Positions 1 to 7,568 of a stretch of 32,577 bases of DNA are shown here, in pieces. Below the pieces are notes generated by a model. That model had not been told where the DNA came from. It did no database searches and saw only the letters and a program-made list of their open reading frames with translations. The stretch is taken from NCBI GenBank assembly GCA_949499105.1, contig CATEFX010000045.1:1-32577 (forward strand), in the 5' to 3' direction. Position 1 is the first letter of the stretch. The number at the start of each line of letters is the position of its first letter. The DNA comes from Formosa sp. Hel1_33_131. GTDB taxonomy: Bacteria > Bacteroidota > Bacteroidia > Flavobacteriales > Flavobacteriaceae. A program made the translations under genes and the position numbers.

Positions 1-1
1 A

Positions 2-51
2 AGTGAATAGTGAATAGTGAATAGTGAATAGTGAATAGTGAATAGTGAAAA
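2..51. repeat. Heptanucleotide tandem repeat (GTGAATA)n
   Basis: Six perfect copies of GTGAATA run from 3 to 44. They are followed by a decayed seventh copy (GTGAAAA, 45-51). The array ends 8 bases before the chosen ATG of moaA. A 7-base period passes through every reading frame and the unit creates TAG/TGA stops, so the array is not coding. It sits where the promoter or 5' leader of moaA should be. The array starts at the window edge, so its full length cannot be judged. Confidence 0.9.
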
Positions 52-59
52 ATATTAAA

Positions 60-1067
60 ATGAATAACGACAAAAATATATTACAAGATTCGCATGCTAG
101 AAAGCATACCTATTTGCGAATTTCATTGACTGAACGCTGTAATTTACGCTGTTCGTATTGCATGCCCGAAGAAGGCGTAGAACTCTCTCCAAAAAGTCAT
201 TTAATGAGTTTCGATGAAATTTATGAGATTGCAAAAACCTTTGTGAAACATGGAGTTACTAAAATACGACTGACTGGAGGTGAGCCTTTAATTAGGAAAG
301 ATATTTCTGTGATTTTAAAAAAATTAGCAACGCTTCCTGTTGAATTATCAATCACATCGAATGCTGTCATTATCCATAAATATATTGATGTTCTAAAACA
401 AAATGGGATTCAAAGTATAAATGTGAGTTTGGATACTTTAGACAAAAATAAATTTATGTTTATCACGAAAAGAGATCAATTTGGCATTGTTTACGCTAAT
501 ATTTTACGCCTAGTTAAGGAAGGTTTTAACGTAAAAGTAAATGCGGTACTGATAAAAGGGATTAATGATCATGAAATTATAGATTTTATAAACTTCACCA
601 AAGAGTTGCCTATTTCTGTGCGATTTATTGAGTTTATGCCTTTTGAAGGCAACCAATGGAACTTCAAAAAAATGGTATCTTATAAAGATGTCATGGATTG
701 TGTTCAGCATTCATTTAACTCCAAAAAAATTATACGCTTACAAGACTCTCCACATGACACTTCAAAAAACTATTCAATTGAGGGCTATAAAGGGTCTTTT
801 GCAATAATTAGTTCGGTGACGAATCCGTTTTGTGATTCGTGTAATAGGCTTCGACTCACTGCAAACGGACAATTAAAAAATTGTTTATTTTCTTCAACAG
901 AATCCGATTTACTGACCCCTTTACGGGAAGGGAAATCTATTGAAGTCATCATTCAAAAAGCGGTTCTTGCAAAGTTTAAAGTTCGTGGTGGGATGGATAC
1001 TTTAAAAAAATTACAAGAGCCAAAACTCCATAACAAAAATCGCAGTATGATTCGGATTGGTGGATAA
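60..1067 (+). CDS. moaA: GTP 3',8-cyclase MoaA (molybdenum cofactor biosynthesis)
   Basis: Cytosolic radical-SAM enzyme that converts GTP to 3',8-cyclo-GTP, the first step of molybdopterin synthesis (together with MoaC). Seen: the N-terminal CxxxCxxC cluster motif (C27, C31, C34, in ERCNLRCSYC), a GGEP SAM-binding segment, the C-terminal second Fe-S cluster cysteines (C258, C261, C275) and the C-terminal Gly-Gly tail that MoaA needs for activity. At 335 aa it is full length for the family. The GTG at 45 is in frame but lies inside the tail of the heptamer repeat, so the ATG at 60 is preferred. No other moa gene lies downstream in the window. Partners may lie upstream of it. Identity is secure. 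Confidence 0.95.
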   Translation: MNNDKNILQDSHARKHTYLRISLTERCNLRCSYCMPEEGVELSPKSHLMSFDEIYEIAKTFVKHGVTKIRLTGGEPLIRKDISVILKKLATLPVELSITSNAVIIHKYIDVLKQNGIQSINVSLDTLDKNKFMFITKRDQFGIVYANILRLVKEGFNVKVNAVLIKGINDHEIIDFINFTKELPISVRFIEFMPFEGNQWNFKKMVSYKDVMDCVQHSFNSKKIIRLQDSPHDTSKNYSIEGYKGSFAIISSVTNPFCDSCNRLRLTANGQLKNCLFSSTESDLLTPLREGKSIEVIIQKAVLAKFKVRGGMDTLKKLQEPKLHNKNRSMIRIGG

Positions 1068-1178
1068 GTTCAAATTTTTGATTTGGGAGTGTTCGTTTCG
1101 AAGCTGTATTCAGGTGCCTATCTAAAAAACGTCTAAAACACCTATTTGAAAAAATAATACAAAACAAAATTTAGATTG

Positions 1179-1186
1179 TATCTTTG
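1179..1186 (+). promoter_or_regulatory. Bacteroidota-type -7 promoter element (TATCTTTG)
   Basis: Matches the TAnnTTTG -7 consensus of Bacteroidota and lies 12 bases before the aquaporin ATG, so the leader would be very short. No TTG at the expected -33 spacing is obvious, so this call rests on the -7 box alone. Confidence 0.45.
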
Positions 1187-1198
1187 AAAAAAAAATGA

Positions 1199-1858
1199 AT
1201 GAAAAAATATATCGCTGAAATCATCGGAACGTTTAGCATGCTATTTTGTGGTTGTGGCGCCATGGTGATTAATGATTTCACAGGGGGCACCATTACCCAT
1301 CCTGGGGTAGCCATCACATGGGGTTTGATAGTCATGGCGATGATTTATGCGTTTGGTGATATTTCTGGGGCCCATTTTAATCCAGCGGTGACGGTTGGGT
1401 TTGCAGTGGCTAAAAAATTCAGCTGGAAGGAAGTCCCAAAATATATAATAGCTCAGTTTACAGGCGCAATTGCCGCTTCGCTACTCCTCCTCTATTTGTT
1501 TCCAGATAGTGATTTAGGAGCCACCATCCCCACCATTGAACCCTTAAAAGTATTTATCATCGAATTGCTTCTTAGCTTTTTCTTAATGGTGGTCATTATT
1601 AATGTGTCCACAGGAAGCAAAGAAATTGGACCCATCGCTGGGATAGCCGTAGGAGGCGTAATTCTTTTAGAAGCTATGTTTGCGGGGCCATTAACAAAAG
1701 CATCTATGAATCCAATACGCTCTTTAGCACCTGCCTTAGCTTCCGGAAATTTCACTGACTTGTGGGTGTATCTGACTGCACCATTCTTGGGGATGCTGTT
1801 AGCAGTCTTTAGCTGTAAACTAGTAAAAGAGGATAATTGTTGTGATGAAAAATGTTAA
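1199..1858 (+). CDS. Aquaporin / MIP family channel
   Basis: Six-helix inner-membrane channel of the major intrinsic protein family for water or small neutral solutes. Seen: hydrophobic segments along all 219 aa, first half-helix motif HFNPAVT (NPA 61-63), and second motif SMNPIRSLAP, where NPA is replaced by NPI (171-173) followed by the selectivity-filter Arg174. The tail ends in a cysteine cluster (NCCDEKC). Some MIP channels in arsenic operons carry As(III), but no ars gene is visible here, so substrate is open. An ATG at 1195 is out of frame. The ATG at 1199 gives the conserved MKKYIAEIIGT start. It stands alone between moaA and the photolyase cluster. Confidence 0.9.
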   Translation: MKKYIAEIIGTFSMLFCGCGAMVINDFTGGTITHPGVAITWGLIVMAMIYAFGDISGAHFNPAVTVGFAVAKKFSWKEVPKYIIAQFTGAIAASLLLLYLFPDSDLGATIPTIEPLKVFIIELLLSFFLMVVIINVSTGSKEIGPIAGIAVGGVILLEAMFAGPLTKASMNPIRSLAPALASGNFTDLWVYLTAPFLGMLLAVFSCKLVKEDNCCDEKC

Positions 1859-1905
1859 TATTTGTTTAATTATATATGTATTACCTTAAACAAGGTGTAT
1901 TTTTA
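1843..1905 (+). promoter_or_regulatory. Shared-box promoter in front of the photoprotection cluster (copy 1)
   Basis: The 21-base box at 1851-1871 (starting AATGTTAATATTTG) is identical to the one at 7497-7517. The similarity extends upstream to 1843 with two mismatches in 29. A TATTTTTA element (1898-1905), a variant of TAnnTTTG, starts exactly 47 bases after the box start, as in copy 2. Within the region TTGTTTAA (1862-1869) and TTAAACAA (1886-1893) form a perfect 8-base inverted repeat. The first 16 bases of the extended region lie in the 3' end of the aquaporin gene. The position just upstream of the core promoter suits an activator or operator site. The binding protein is unknown. Confidence 0.65.
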
Positions 1906-1925
1906 CGCTGTAAACAAAACATGTT

Positions 1926-2582
1926 ATGGCAAAAAAAATCCCTCTCACACAAAACAAACTTGTACAGTTTTATATGGACTATGTTTTAGAACATAACCAT
2001 GCTCCAAAATCTATTTACACCTTTGCAAAATCTAACGGATTTGAAGAAGCTGATTTTTATCAGTTTTTTGCAAATTTCGAAGTTTTAGAAAGCGCTATTT
2101 TTAGTTTATTTTTTACAAACACACTCGAAACTTTAGAGTCAAGTAAAGACTACCCTACTTACGATTCTAGAAATCAATTATTAAGTTTTTACTTTACATT
2201 TTTCGAGAATTTAACCGCCAACAGGAGTTATGTGGTGTATGCTTTAAACGAAAGCTCTAATCAACTCGAAAATTTAAAAAAACTTAAAGGCTTACGTTCA
2301 AAGTTCTTGAATTATATCGATCAATTAGATATTGAAGTATTGCAAATCAAAAACAAACAATTAGAACAAATAAAAGATAGTATTGTTCAGGAAACTTATT
2401 GGATTCAACTGATGCTAACCTTAAAATTTTGGTTAGATGACACATCTACATCTTTTGAGAAAACAGATATTTTTATTGAAAAATCTATCAATGCTAGCTT
2501 TGATCTCATTAACATTTCCCCATTAAAAAGTTTCGTTGATTTCGGCAAATTTTTGATTAAGGAAAAAATCAGCATGAACTAA
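1926..2582 (+). CDS. TetR-family transcriptional regulator
   Basis: A 218-aa protein built like TetR regulators: an N-terminal helix-turn-helix region at about residues 8-55 (with the typical Y.FF...VLESAIF segment), then an all-helical ligand or dimerisation domain. The N-terminal HTH is divergent (SIYTFAKSNGFEEADFYQFF), as in Bacteroidota members annotated with a TetR C-terminal-like domain. It is the first gene after the shared-box promoter and is separated by one base from the kinase-like gene, so it is probably the local regulator of the photolyase cluster. Whether it binds the shared box, and what signal it senses, is inference. No cobalamin-binding LitR/CarH-type MerR regulator is present in the window. 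Confidence 0.75.
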   Translation: MAKKIPLTQNKLVQFYMDYVLEHNHAPKSIYTFAKSNGFEEADFYQFFANFEVLESAIFSLFFTNTLETLESSKDYPTYDSRNQLLSFYFTFFENLTANRSYVVYALNESSNQLENLKKLKGLRSKFLNYIDQLDIEVLQIKNKQLEQIKDSIVQETYWIQLMLTLKFWLDDTSTSFEKTDIFIEKSINASFDLINISPLKSFVDFGKFLIKEKISMN

Positions 2583-2583
2583 T

Positions 2584-3894
2584 ATGAAGTCCATCGACAA
2601 AATACCAACCTCAAAAATACAACGTGCCGGGAAACTTATTTCTACGGGTGCAAAGGTTGGGGTGAATTATTTAAAATACTATGGTGAGAAAATCACTAAA
2701 TCAGAAGCCGTTGCAAAAGAAAATCTCAATAAAAATAATGCCGAAGATATTTATTCGGGATTAAAACAACTCAAAGGAAGTGCTTTGAAAGTAGCGCAAA
2801 TGTTGAGCATGGAGAAAAGTATTTTACCGCAAGCTTACGTAGATAAATTTTCATTAGCTCAATTTTCTGTTCCGCCACTGTCGCCTCCACTAGTGATCAA
2901 GACTTTTAAAAAATATTTTGGACAACACCCCAACGAAATTTTTGACGAATTTGATTCTGAATCCGTCAATGCTGCCAGTATTGGTCAAGTCCACAAAGCA
3001 GAAAAAAATGGTAAGAAGTTGGCTGTAAAAATCCAGTATCCAGGTGTGGCTGATAGTATCAAATCAGACTTATCCCTAGTGAAACCGATTGCCATAAAAA
3101 TGTTTAACATTAAAGGAACAGATTCTGACAAATACTTTCAAGAAGTTGAAGATAAATTGGTAGAAGAAACCAATTACAATCTTGAAATCTCTCAAAGTAA
3201 AGAAATAGCAAAAGCCTGCGTTCACATTCCTAATTTATTATTTCCAGAATATTATGATGATTATTCTTCGGATCGCATCATCACAATGGATTTTATGAAG
3301 GGAGAGCATCTTTCAGAATTTGCAAAATATAATACCGATACGCAAAAGGCGAATCAACTTGGCCAAGCGCTTTGGGATTTTTATATGTTTCAAATTCACA
3401 CCCTAAAAAAAGTACATGCAGATCCACATCCTGGAAATTTTCTAATTAATGAGGATGCACAGTTGATTGCTTTAGATTTTGGTTGTATGAAATCGATTCC
3501 AGATGAGTTTTACATTCCTTACTTTGAATTATCGGATAAAAAAATTATTGATACTCCCGAGTTATTTAAGGAAAAGTTGTTTGAGTTAGAAATTTTAACC
3601 CCAACAGATACACCCGAAGAATTATCATTTTTCACCGCGATGTTTCATGATTTATTGAGTGTGTTTACGCTGCCATTTCACGAAGCGGTGTTTGACTTTT
3701 CTAACCCAGAATTTTTTAATAAAATTGGAGATTTAGCCGAACGTTACAGCAAAAGCACAGAGCTTAGGAAGTTTAATGGAAATCGTGGGTCAAAGCACTT
3801 TATATATATCAATCGAACCTTTTTTGGGCTCTATAATTTGATGTTTGATTTGAAAGCATCGTCTGTTAAAATTAACCAATTCAACAATTACTAA
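2584..3894 (+). CDS. ABC1/UbiB-like atypical protein kinase
   Basis: Member of the AarF/UbiB/COQ8 atypical kinase-like ATPase family (436 aa), usually tied to isoprenoid quinone lipid metabolism. Seen: the N-terminal family motif as KVAQ (69-72) where KxGQ is usual, AASIGQVHKA (130-139) forming the Ala-rich nucleotide loop, the VAIK-type lysine in LAVKIQ (Lys149), the catalytic loop HADPHPGN (278-285) and the metal-binding LDFG (297-300). No convincing C-terminal membrane anchor was noted. It is packed between the TetR gene (1-base gap) and the flavin reductase gene (no gap). Its role in a light-stress cluster is unknown. Family membership is secure, substrate is not. Confidence 0.88.
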   Translation: MKSIDKIPTSKIQRAGKLISTGAKVGVNYLKYYGEKITKSEAVAKENLNKNNAEDIYSGLKQLKGSALKVAQMLSMEKSILPQAYVDKFSLAQFSVPPLSPPLVIKTFKKYFGQHPNEIFDEFDSESVNAASIGQVHKAEKNGKKLAVKIQYPGVADSIKSDLSLVKPIAIKMFNIKGTDSDKYFQEVEDKLVEETNYNLEISQSKEIAKACVHIPNLLFPEYYDDYSSDRIITMDFMKGEHLSEFAKYNTDTQKANQLGQALWDFYMFQIHTLKKVHADPHPGNFLINEDAQLIALDFGCMKSIPDEFYIPYFELSDKKIIDTPELFKEKLFELEILTPTDTPEELSFFTAMFHDLLSVFTLPFHEAVFDFSNPEFFNKIGDLAERYSKSTELRKFNGNRGSKHFIYINRTFFGLYNLMFDLKASSVKINQFNNY

Positions 3895-4515
3895 ATGTTA
3901 CACTTAAAACGCCAAGACTTTGATGATTTAGACCATGTTTACAGAATAAACATGATGAATAGTTGTTCGGGATTTAAGTCGGCAAATCTCATCGGAACCA
4001 AATCAAATGATGGCGTTCCAAACGTGGCGGTTTTTAGTTCCGTAACGCACTTAGGATCCAACCCTCCCCTTCTTGGAATCGTGTTTAGACCCGTAAGTGA
4101 TGTGCCCAGAAATACGTACGAAAACATCAAAGAAACAGGCCAATTCACAGTGAATCACATCCATTTAGATATTATTGAGCAGGCACACCATACCTCTGCA
4201 AAATATGATAAAGGTATCTCAGAATTTGACATTACAAAACTTGAAGAAGAATATAAAAACGATTGGCATGCACCATTTGTAAAAGGCGCGCCCATTCAAA
4301 TGGCACTCACCTTTTGTGAGGAATACATCATCAAAGCCAACAATACGGTCCAACTTATTGCCGAGATAAAGGATTTATATATCAAAGATGATATTGTAGA
4401 AGCAGATGGATTTGTCAATTTAGCCAAAGCAAATATTGTGGCCATTAACGGCTTAGACGGCTATGCTCTGCCATCGCTTAAACAACGAATCGAATACCAA
4501 CGTCCAAAAAAATAA
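3895..4515 (+). CDS. Flavin reductase-like FMN-binding split-barrel protein
   Basis: A 206-aa cytosolic protein of the flavin-reductase-like domain family (FMN-binding split barrel). Seen: the typical N-terminal SANLIGT segment, NVAVFSSVTHLGSNPPLLGIVFRP (a hallmark strand-loop-strand of the fold, split here as NVAVFSSV and PPLLGIVF), the RNTYENIKETGQFTVN segment, and a C-terminal barrel strand with EADGFVNL. It begins directly after the kinase stop codon. Because all three photolyase/cryptochromes in the cluster use FAD, supply of reduced flavin or handling of oxidised flavin is a reasonable guess, but the sequence does not show it. Confidence 0.82.
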   Translation: MLHLKRQDFDDLDHVYRINMMNSCSGFKSANLIGTKSNDGVPNVAVFSSVTHLGSNPPLLGIVFRPVSDVPRNTYENIKETGQFTVNHIHLDIIEQAHHTSAKYDKGISEFDITKLEEEYKNDWHAPFVKGAPIQMALTFCEEYIIKANNTVQLIAEIKDLYIKDDIVEADGFVNLAKANIVAINGLDGYALPSLKQRIEYQRPKK

Positions 4516-4528
4516 AGATTCATTCACA

Positions 4529-4669
4529 TTGAAAAAACAGTTTCTCCCCAGTAAAATTTGCATTCAATGCAATCGCCCCTTTACATGGCGAAAGAAATGG
4601 GAGAAAAACTGGGAATCCGTCAAATATTGTAGTAAAAAATGCAGCAGTCTTCGAAAAAAACAAGCTTAG
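4529..4669 (+). CDS. DUF2256 zinc-ribbon small protein
   Basis: A 46-aa basic protein with two cysteine pairs: CIQC near residue 11 and CSKKC near residue 34, with a Trp-rich RPFTWRKKWEKNW stretch between. This is the DUF2256 pattern, commonly found next to cryptochrome/photolyase genes. No ATG exists in a suitable place. The TTG at 4529 gives MKKQFLPSKICIQC, which matches the usual start of the family, while the longer frame upstream reads through the end of the flavin reductase gene. The last 31 bases overlap the start of the cryptochrome DASH gene in another frame, implying coupled translation. Function unknown. Confidence 0.8.
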   Translation: MKKQFLPSKICIQCNRPFTWRKKWEKNWESVKYCSKKCSSLRKKQA

Positions 4670-5949
4670 TTTGGTTTGGAAATGACCTAAGAACAGCCGA
4701 TAATTATGTGCTTAATGCAGCCGTTGAATCGTCTGAAAAAGTCATCGGTGTTTATTTTTTAGATCCAAAATTTTTCATACCCACTAAATATGGGTTTAAA
4801 AAAACAGCCGTATTTCGCGTTCAATTTCTTCTTGAATCCCTAGAAGATCTTAAACAACAATTACAACACCTCAATATTTCGTTAATTGTTTTACACGAAA
4901 CTCCAGAAAACAGTCTAAATAAACTAATTTCAGAGTATGAAATTACAAGCGTATATCGTCAAAATGAATGGACAACTGAGGAAGTGAAAACTTATCAATC
5001 GAGCCTCAATACAATTTCAAAAACGGTCGATTTTAAATCTTATTACAATCAATTTTTATACCACCCAGAGGATCTTGATTTTGAAGCAAAGGACACGCCT
5101 CGGGTCTTTACTCATTTTAGAAAAGCCATTGAGAAATCGGTTGAAATTCGCCCTTTAGTGGTTCCTAAACAAATGCACAAAGAAAATCTTTTAGAAAACA
5201 CACCTGACGTCCCGACTCTTGAATTTTTAGGCTATCAAACGCCTCATCAAGTTCCGGAATCGGCGTTTCCATTTAAAGGTGGAGAAACACAAGCAAACCA
5301 GCGAATTGAATCCTATGTTTTTGAAAGTAAAGCCTTAGGCTTTTATAAAAAAACGAGGAATGGATTGATAGGCATCAATTATAGTTCAAAATTTTCTGCA
5401 TGGCTGGCGAATGGGAGTCTTTCCCCTCGAACTATCTACTGGAATGTTAAAAAATTTGAAGCTACTTACGGATCAAATGATTCTACGTATTGGATGATTT
5501 TTGAATTAATTTGGCGTGATTATTTCAAATTTATTTCGTTAAAACATGGCTCTCATATTTTTAAAATCGGAGGGATTCTAGAAAAAACATACGATTGGAA
5601 TCAGGACGCTTCGCTTGTAGACCAATGGATCAACGGCACCACTTCGAATGACTTTGTAAATGCAAACATGCTTGAATTACAAAAAACAGGTTGGATGAGT
5701 AATCGAGGCCGGCAAAATGTCGCTTCCTATTTTTCCAAAACACTTCAATTGGATTGGCGCATTGGTGCGGCCTACTTTGAAGCACTTTTAATCGATTATG
5801 ATGTACATAGTAATTATGGCAATTGGATGTACGTCTCAGGGGTCGGAAATGACCCTCGAAATCGAACGTTTAATGTCAAACTTCAAGCCGAGCGCTATGA
5901 CTCCAATGGAGCGTATCGTAAAAAATGGCTTCAAACCAAATTATTTTAA
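4639..5949 (+). CDS. Cryptochrome DASH (photolyase/cryptochrome family)
   Basis: Flavoprotein of the cryptochrome/photolyase superfamily, 436 aa, cytosolic. The N-terminal Rossmann photolyase domain begins SLVWFGNDLRTADN and covers about residues 8-135. The C-terminal FAD domain includes ELIWRDYFKF, the active-site helix GWMSNRGRQNVASYF, and the DASH signature YGNWMYVSGVGNDPRNRTFN with YDSNGAYRKKWL at the end. DASH proteins repair cyclobutane dimers mainly in single-stranded DNA and bind MTHF as antenna. The C-terminus is short, with no long disordered extension. It overlaps DUF2256 by 31 bases and directly abuts the next photolyase gene. Confidence 0.93.
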   Translation: MQQSSKKTSLVWFGNDLRTADNYVLNAAVESSEKVIGVYFLDPKFFIPTKYGFKKTAVFRVQFLLESLEDLKQQLQHLNISLIVLHETPENSLNKLISEYEITSVYRQNEWTTEEVKTYQSSLNTISKTVDFKSYYNQFLYHPEDLDFEAKDTPRVFTHFRKAIEKSVEIRPLVVPKQMHKENLLENTPDVPTLEFLGYQTPHQVPESAFPFKGGETQANQRIESYVFESKALGFYKKTRNGLIGINYSSKFSAWLANGSLSPRTIYWNVKKFEATYGSNDSTYWMIFELIWRDYFKFISLKHGSHIFKIGGILEKTYDWNQDASLVDQWINGTTSNDFVNANMLELQKTGWMSNRGRQNVASYFSKTLQLDWRIGAAYFEALLIDYDVHSNYGNWMYVSGVGNDPRNRTFNVKLQAERYDSNGAYRKKWLQTKLF

Positions 5950-7482
5950 ATGAAAACACTACGTCTTATACTAGGAGATCAACTCAACGCCCAGCATTCA
6001 TGGTATACATCTGTTACAGAATCTACCGTGTATTGTATGTTTGAAATGCGGCAAGAAACCGATTATGTCAAACACCACATTCAAAAAGTGGTTGGATTTT
6101 TCGCGGCCATGCGAGCGTTTTCAGAAGAACTAAAATCGCAAGGGCATACCGTGATTTATGTTACTTTAGACGAGGCTTCAAATCATCAGGACTTAACAGA
6201 AAACATAACGGCTCTGATCGCTTCTCATAGTAGTGAGAAATTTGAATACCAATCGCCTGATGAGTACCGGTTGGACCAGCAGCTTAAATGCATTTGCGAC
6301 CTAGTATCCATTAAAACTCAAGAATTTGATACGGAACATTTTTATACCACTCGCGATGAACTTTCGATATTCTTTGAAGGAAAAAAGCAGTTGTTAATGG
6401 AACGCTTTTATCGATATATGCGTAAAAAACATCACATTTTAATGGAAGGCGAACAGCCTGAAGGGGGTGAATGGAACTATGATAAAAGCAATCGAAATAA
6501 ATGGAAAGGATCTCCAGGAATTCCACCCTTTATTCAGTTTGACACCAACGTAGAATCGATTTTAAACGCCATTCAATCGTCTGGAGTTGAAACCATTGGG
6601 CGTTTCAAAGAAACCACGTTTTCGTATCCAGTAAATAGGGCGCAATCGTTGCAACAACTCGAGTATTTTAATCAGCATTTATTAGTTCATTTTGGGGATT
6701 ACCAAGATGCATTACATACCGATGAAGTGTATCTGTTTCACTCTCGATTATCGTTTGCAATGAACCTTAAAATTATTAGCCCAAAAGAAATTATAACGTC
6801 TATTTTATCGCATTATCGATCTCATAGTGATGAAATTTCTATCTCACAAGTCGAAGGGTTTATCCGGCAAGTCATTGGTTGGCGGGAGTATATGCGTGGG
6901 ATGTATTGGGCACAAATGCCCGAGTATAAAACTTTAAATACGCTCGATAATCATCAGCCAATCCCTGAATTCTTTTGGACTGGAGAGACCAAAATGAATT
7001 GCTTAAACAAAACCATTAATAACTCATTAGACAATGCCTATGCACATCACATTCAACGTTTGATGATTACGGGAAATTATTTGCTATTGACCCAAACAAA
7101 CCCCGATGCCGTGGATGCTTGGTATTTAGGTATTTATATCGATGCCTTAGAATGGGTTCAACTCCCCAATACCCGGGGGATGAGTCAGTTTGCTGATGGC
7201 GGTCTGATTGCGACTAAACCGTACGTGTCATCGGGGAGTTATATCAATAAAATGAGTAATTATTGTGGTGATTGTCAGTACAATGTCAAAGAACGCTTGG
7301 GAGAAAACGCGTGTCCATTTAATAGCTTATACTGGAATTTCCTGGATGATAAACGATCTCAATTAGCCAGTAATTTTCGGATGAAGATGATGTATTCTGT
7401 ATTGAATAAATTTTCTACTGAAGAACTCATTTCGATGAAATTGAGAGCTTCCAATATAATGGAAACTCCAGAGAATTTTTAG
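5950..7482 (+). CDS. FeS-type bacterial cryptochrome/(6-4) photolyase
   Basis: A 510-aa member of the FeS-BCP group (PhrB of Agrobacterium, CryB of Rhodobacter), which repairs (6-4) photoproducts or acts as a blue-light receptor and carries FAD, a [4Fe-4S] cluster and a lumazine antenna. Seen: start LRLILGDQLNAQHSW typical of the group, GGEWNYDKSNRNKWKG in the middle, QVIGWREYMRGMYW in the FAD domain, and four cluster cysteines C351, C439, C442 and C455. These match the known ligands 350/438/441/454 of PhrB with a constant offset of one. It starts at the base after the DASH stop codon. Whether it repairs DNA or signals cannot be decided from sequence. Confidence 0.93.
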   Translation: MKTLRLILGDQLNAQHSWYTSVTESTVYCMFEMRQETDYVKHHIQKVVGFFAAMRAFSEELKSQGHTVIYVTLDEASNHQDLTENITALIASHSSEKFEYQSPDEYRLDQQLKCICDLVSIKTQEFDTEHFYTTRDELSIFFEGKKQLLMERFYRYMRKKHHILMEGEQPEGGEWNYDKSNRNKWKGSPGIPPFIQFDTNVESILNAIQSSGVETIGRFKETTFSYPVNRAQSLQQLEYFNQHLLVHFGDYQDALHTDEVYLFHSRLSFAMNLKIISPKEIITSILSHYRSHSDEISISQVEGFIRQVIGWREYMRGMYWAQMPEYKTLNTLDNHQPIPEFFWTGETKMNCLNKTINNSLDNAYAHHIQRLMITGNYLLLTQTNPDAVDAWYLGIYIDALEWVQLPNTRGMSQFADGGLIATKPYVSSGSYINKMSNYCGDCQYNVKERLGENACPFNSLYWNFLDDKRSQLASNFRMKMMYSVLNKFSTEELISMKLRASNIMETPENF

Positions 7483-7488
7483 TCTTTT

Positions 7489-7551
7489 TGATAATAAATG
7501 TTAATATTTGTTTAATTGTTAATGCAAATGACTCAACATTATGTATGTTTG
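7489..7551 (+). promoter_or_regulatory. Shared-box promoter inside the photoprotection cluster (copy 2)
   Basis: The 21-base box at 7497-7517 is identical to that at 1851-1871. A perfect Bacteroidota -7 box TATGTTTG (7544-7551) starts 47 bases after the box start, the same spacing as copy 1. A TTAAACAT (7556-7563) downstream echoes the TTAAACAA half-site of copy 1. This intergenic gap (7483-7568) is the only one longer than 20 bases in the cluster, so a second transcription start here would drive the folE-to-photolyase half. Confidence 0.7.
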
Positions 7552-7568
7552 ATACTTAAACATTACTA

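Noticed and set aside
45..59. In-frame GTG at 45 as the start of moaA
   Set aside because: It is the last unit of the heptamer repeat. The ATG at 60 starts a normal-length MoaA and the added residues are not conserved in the family.
1068..1198. Repeated AGGTGCCTAT / CACCTAT pieces between moaA and the aquaporin
   Set aside because: Short and imperfect. No convincing stem or T tract, so no terminator or riboswitch is claimed.
4463..4528. Longer start of the DUF2256 gene
   Set aside because: The extra part is an alternate reading of the flavin reductase 3' end and does not resemble the DUF2256 N-terminus. The TTG at 4529 does.
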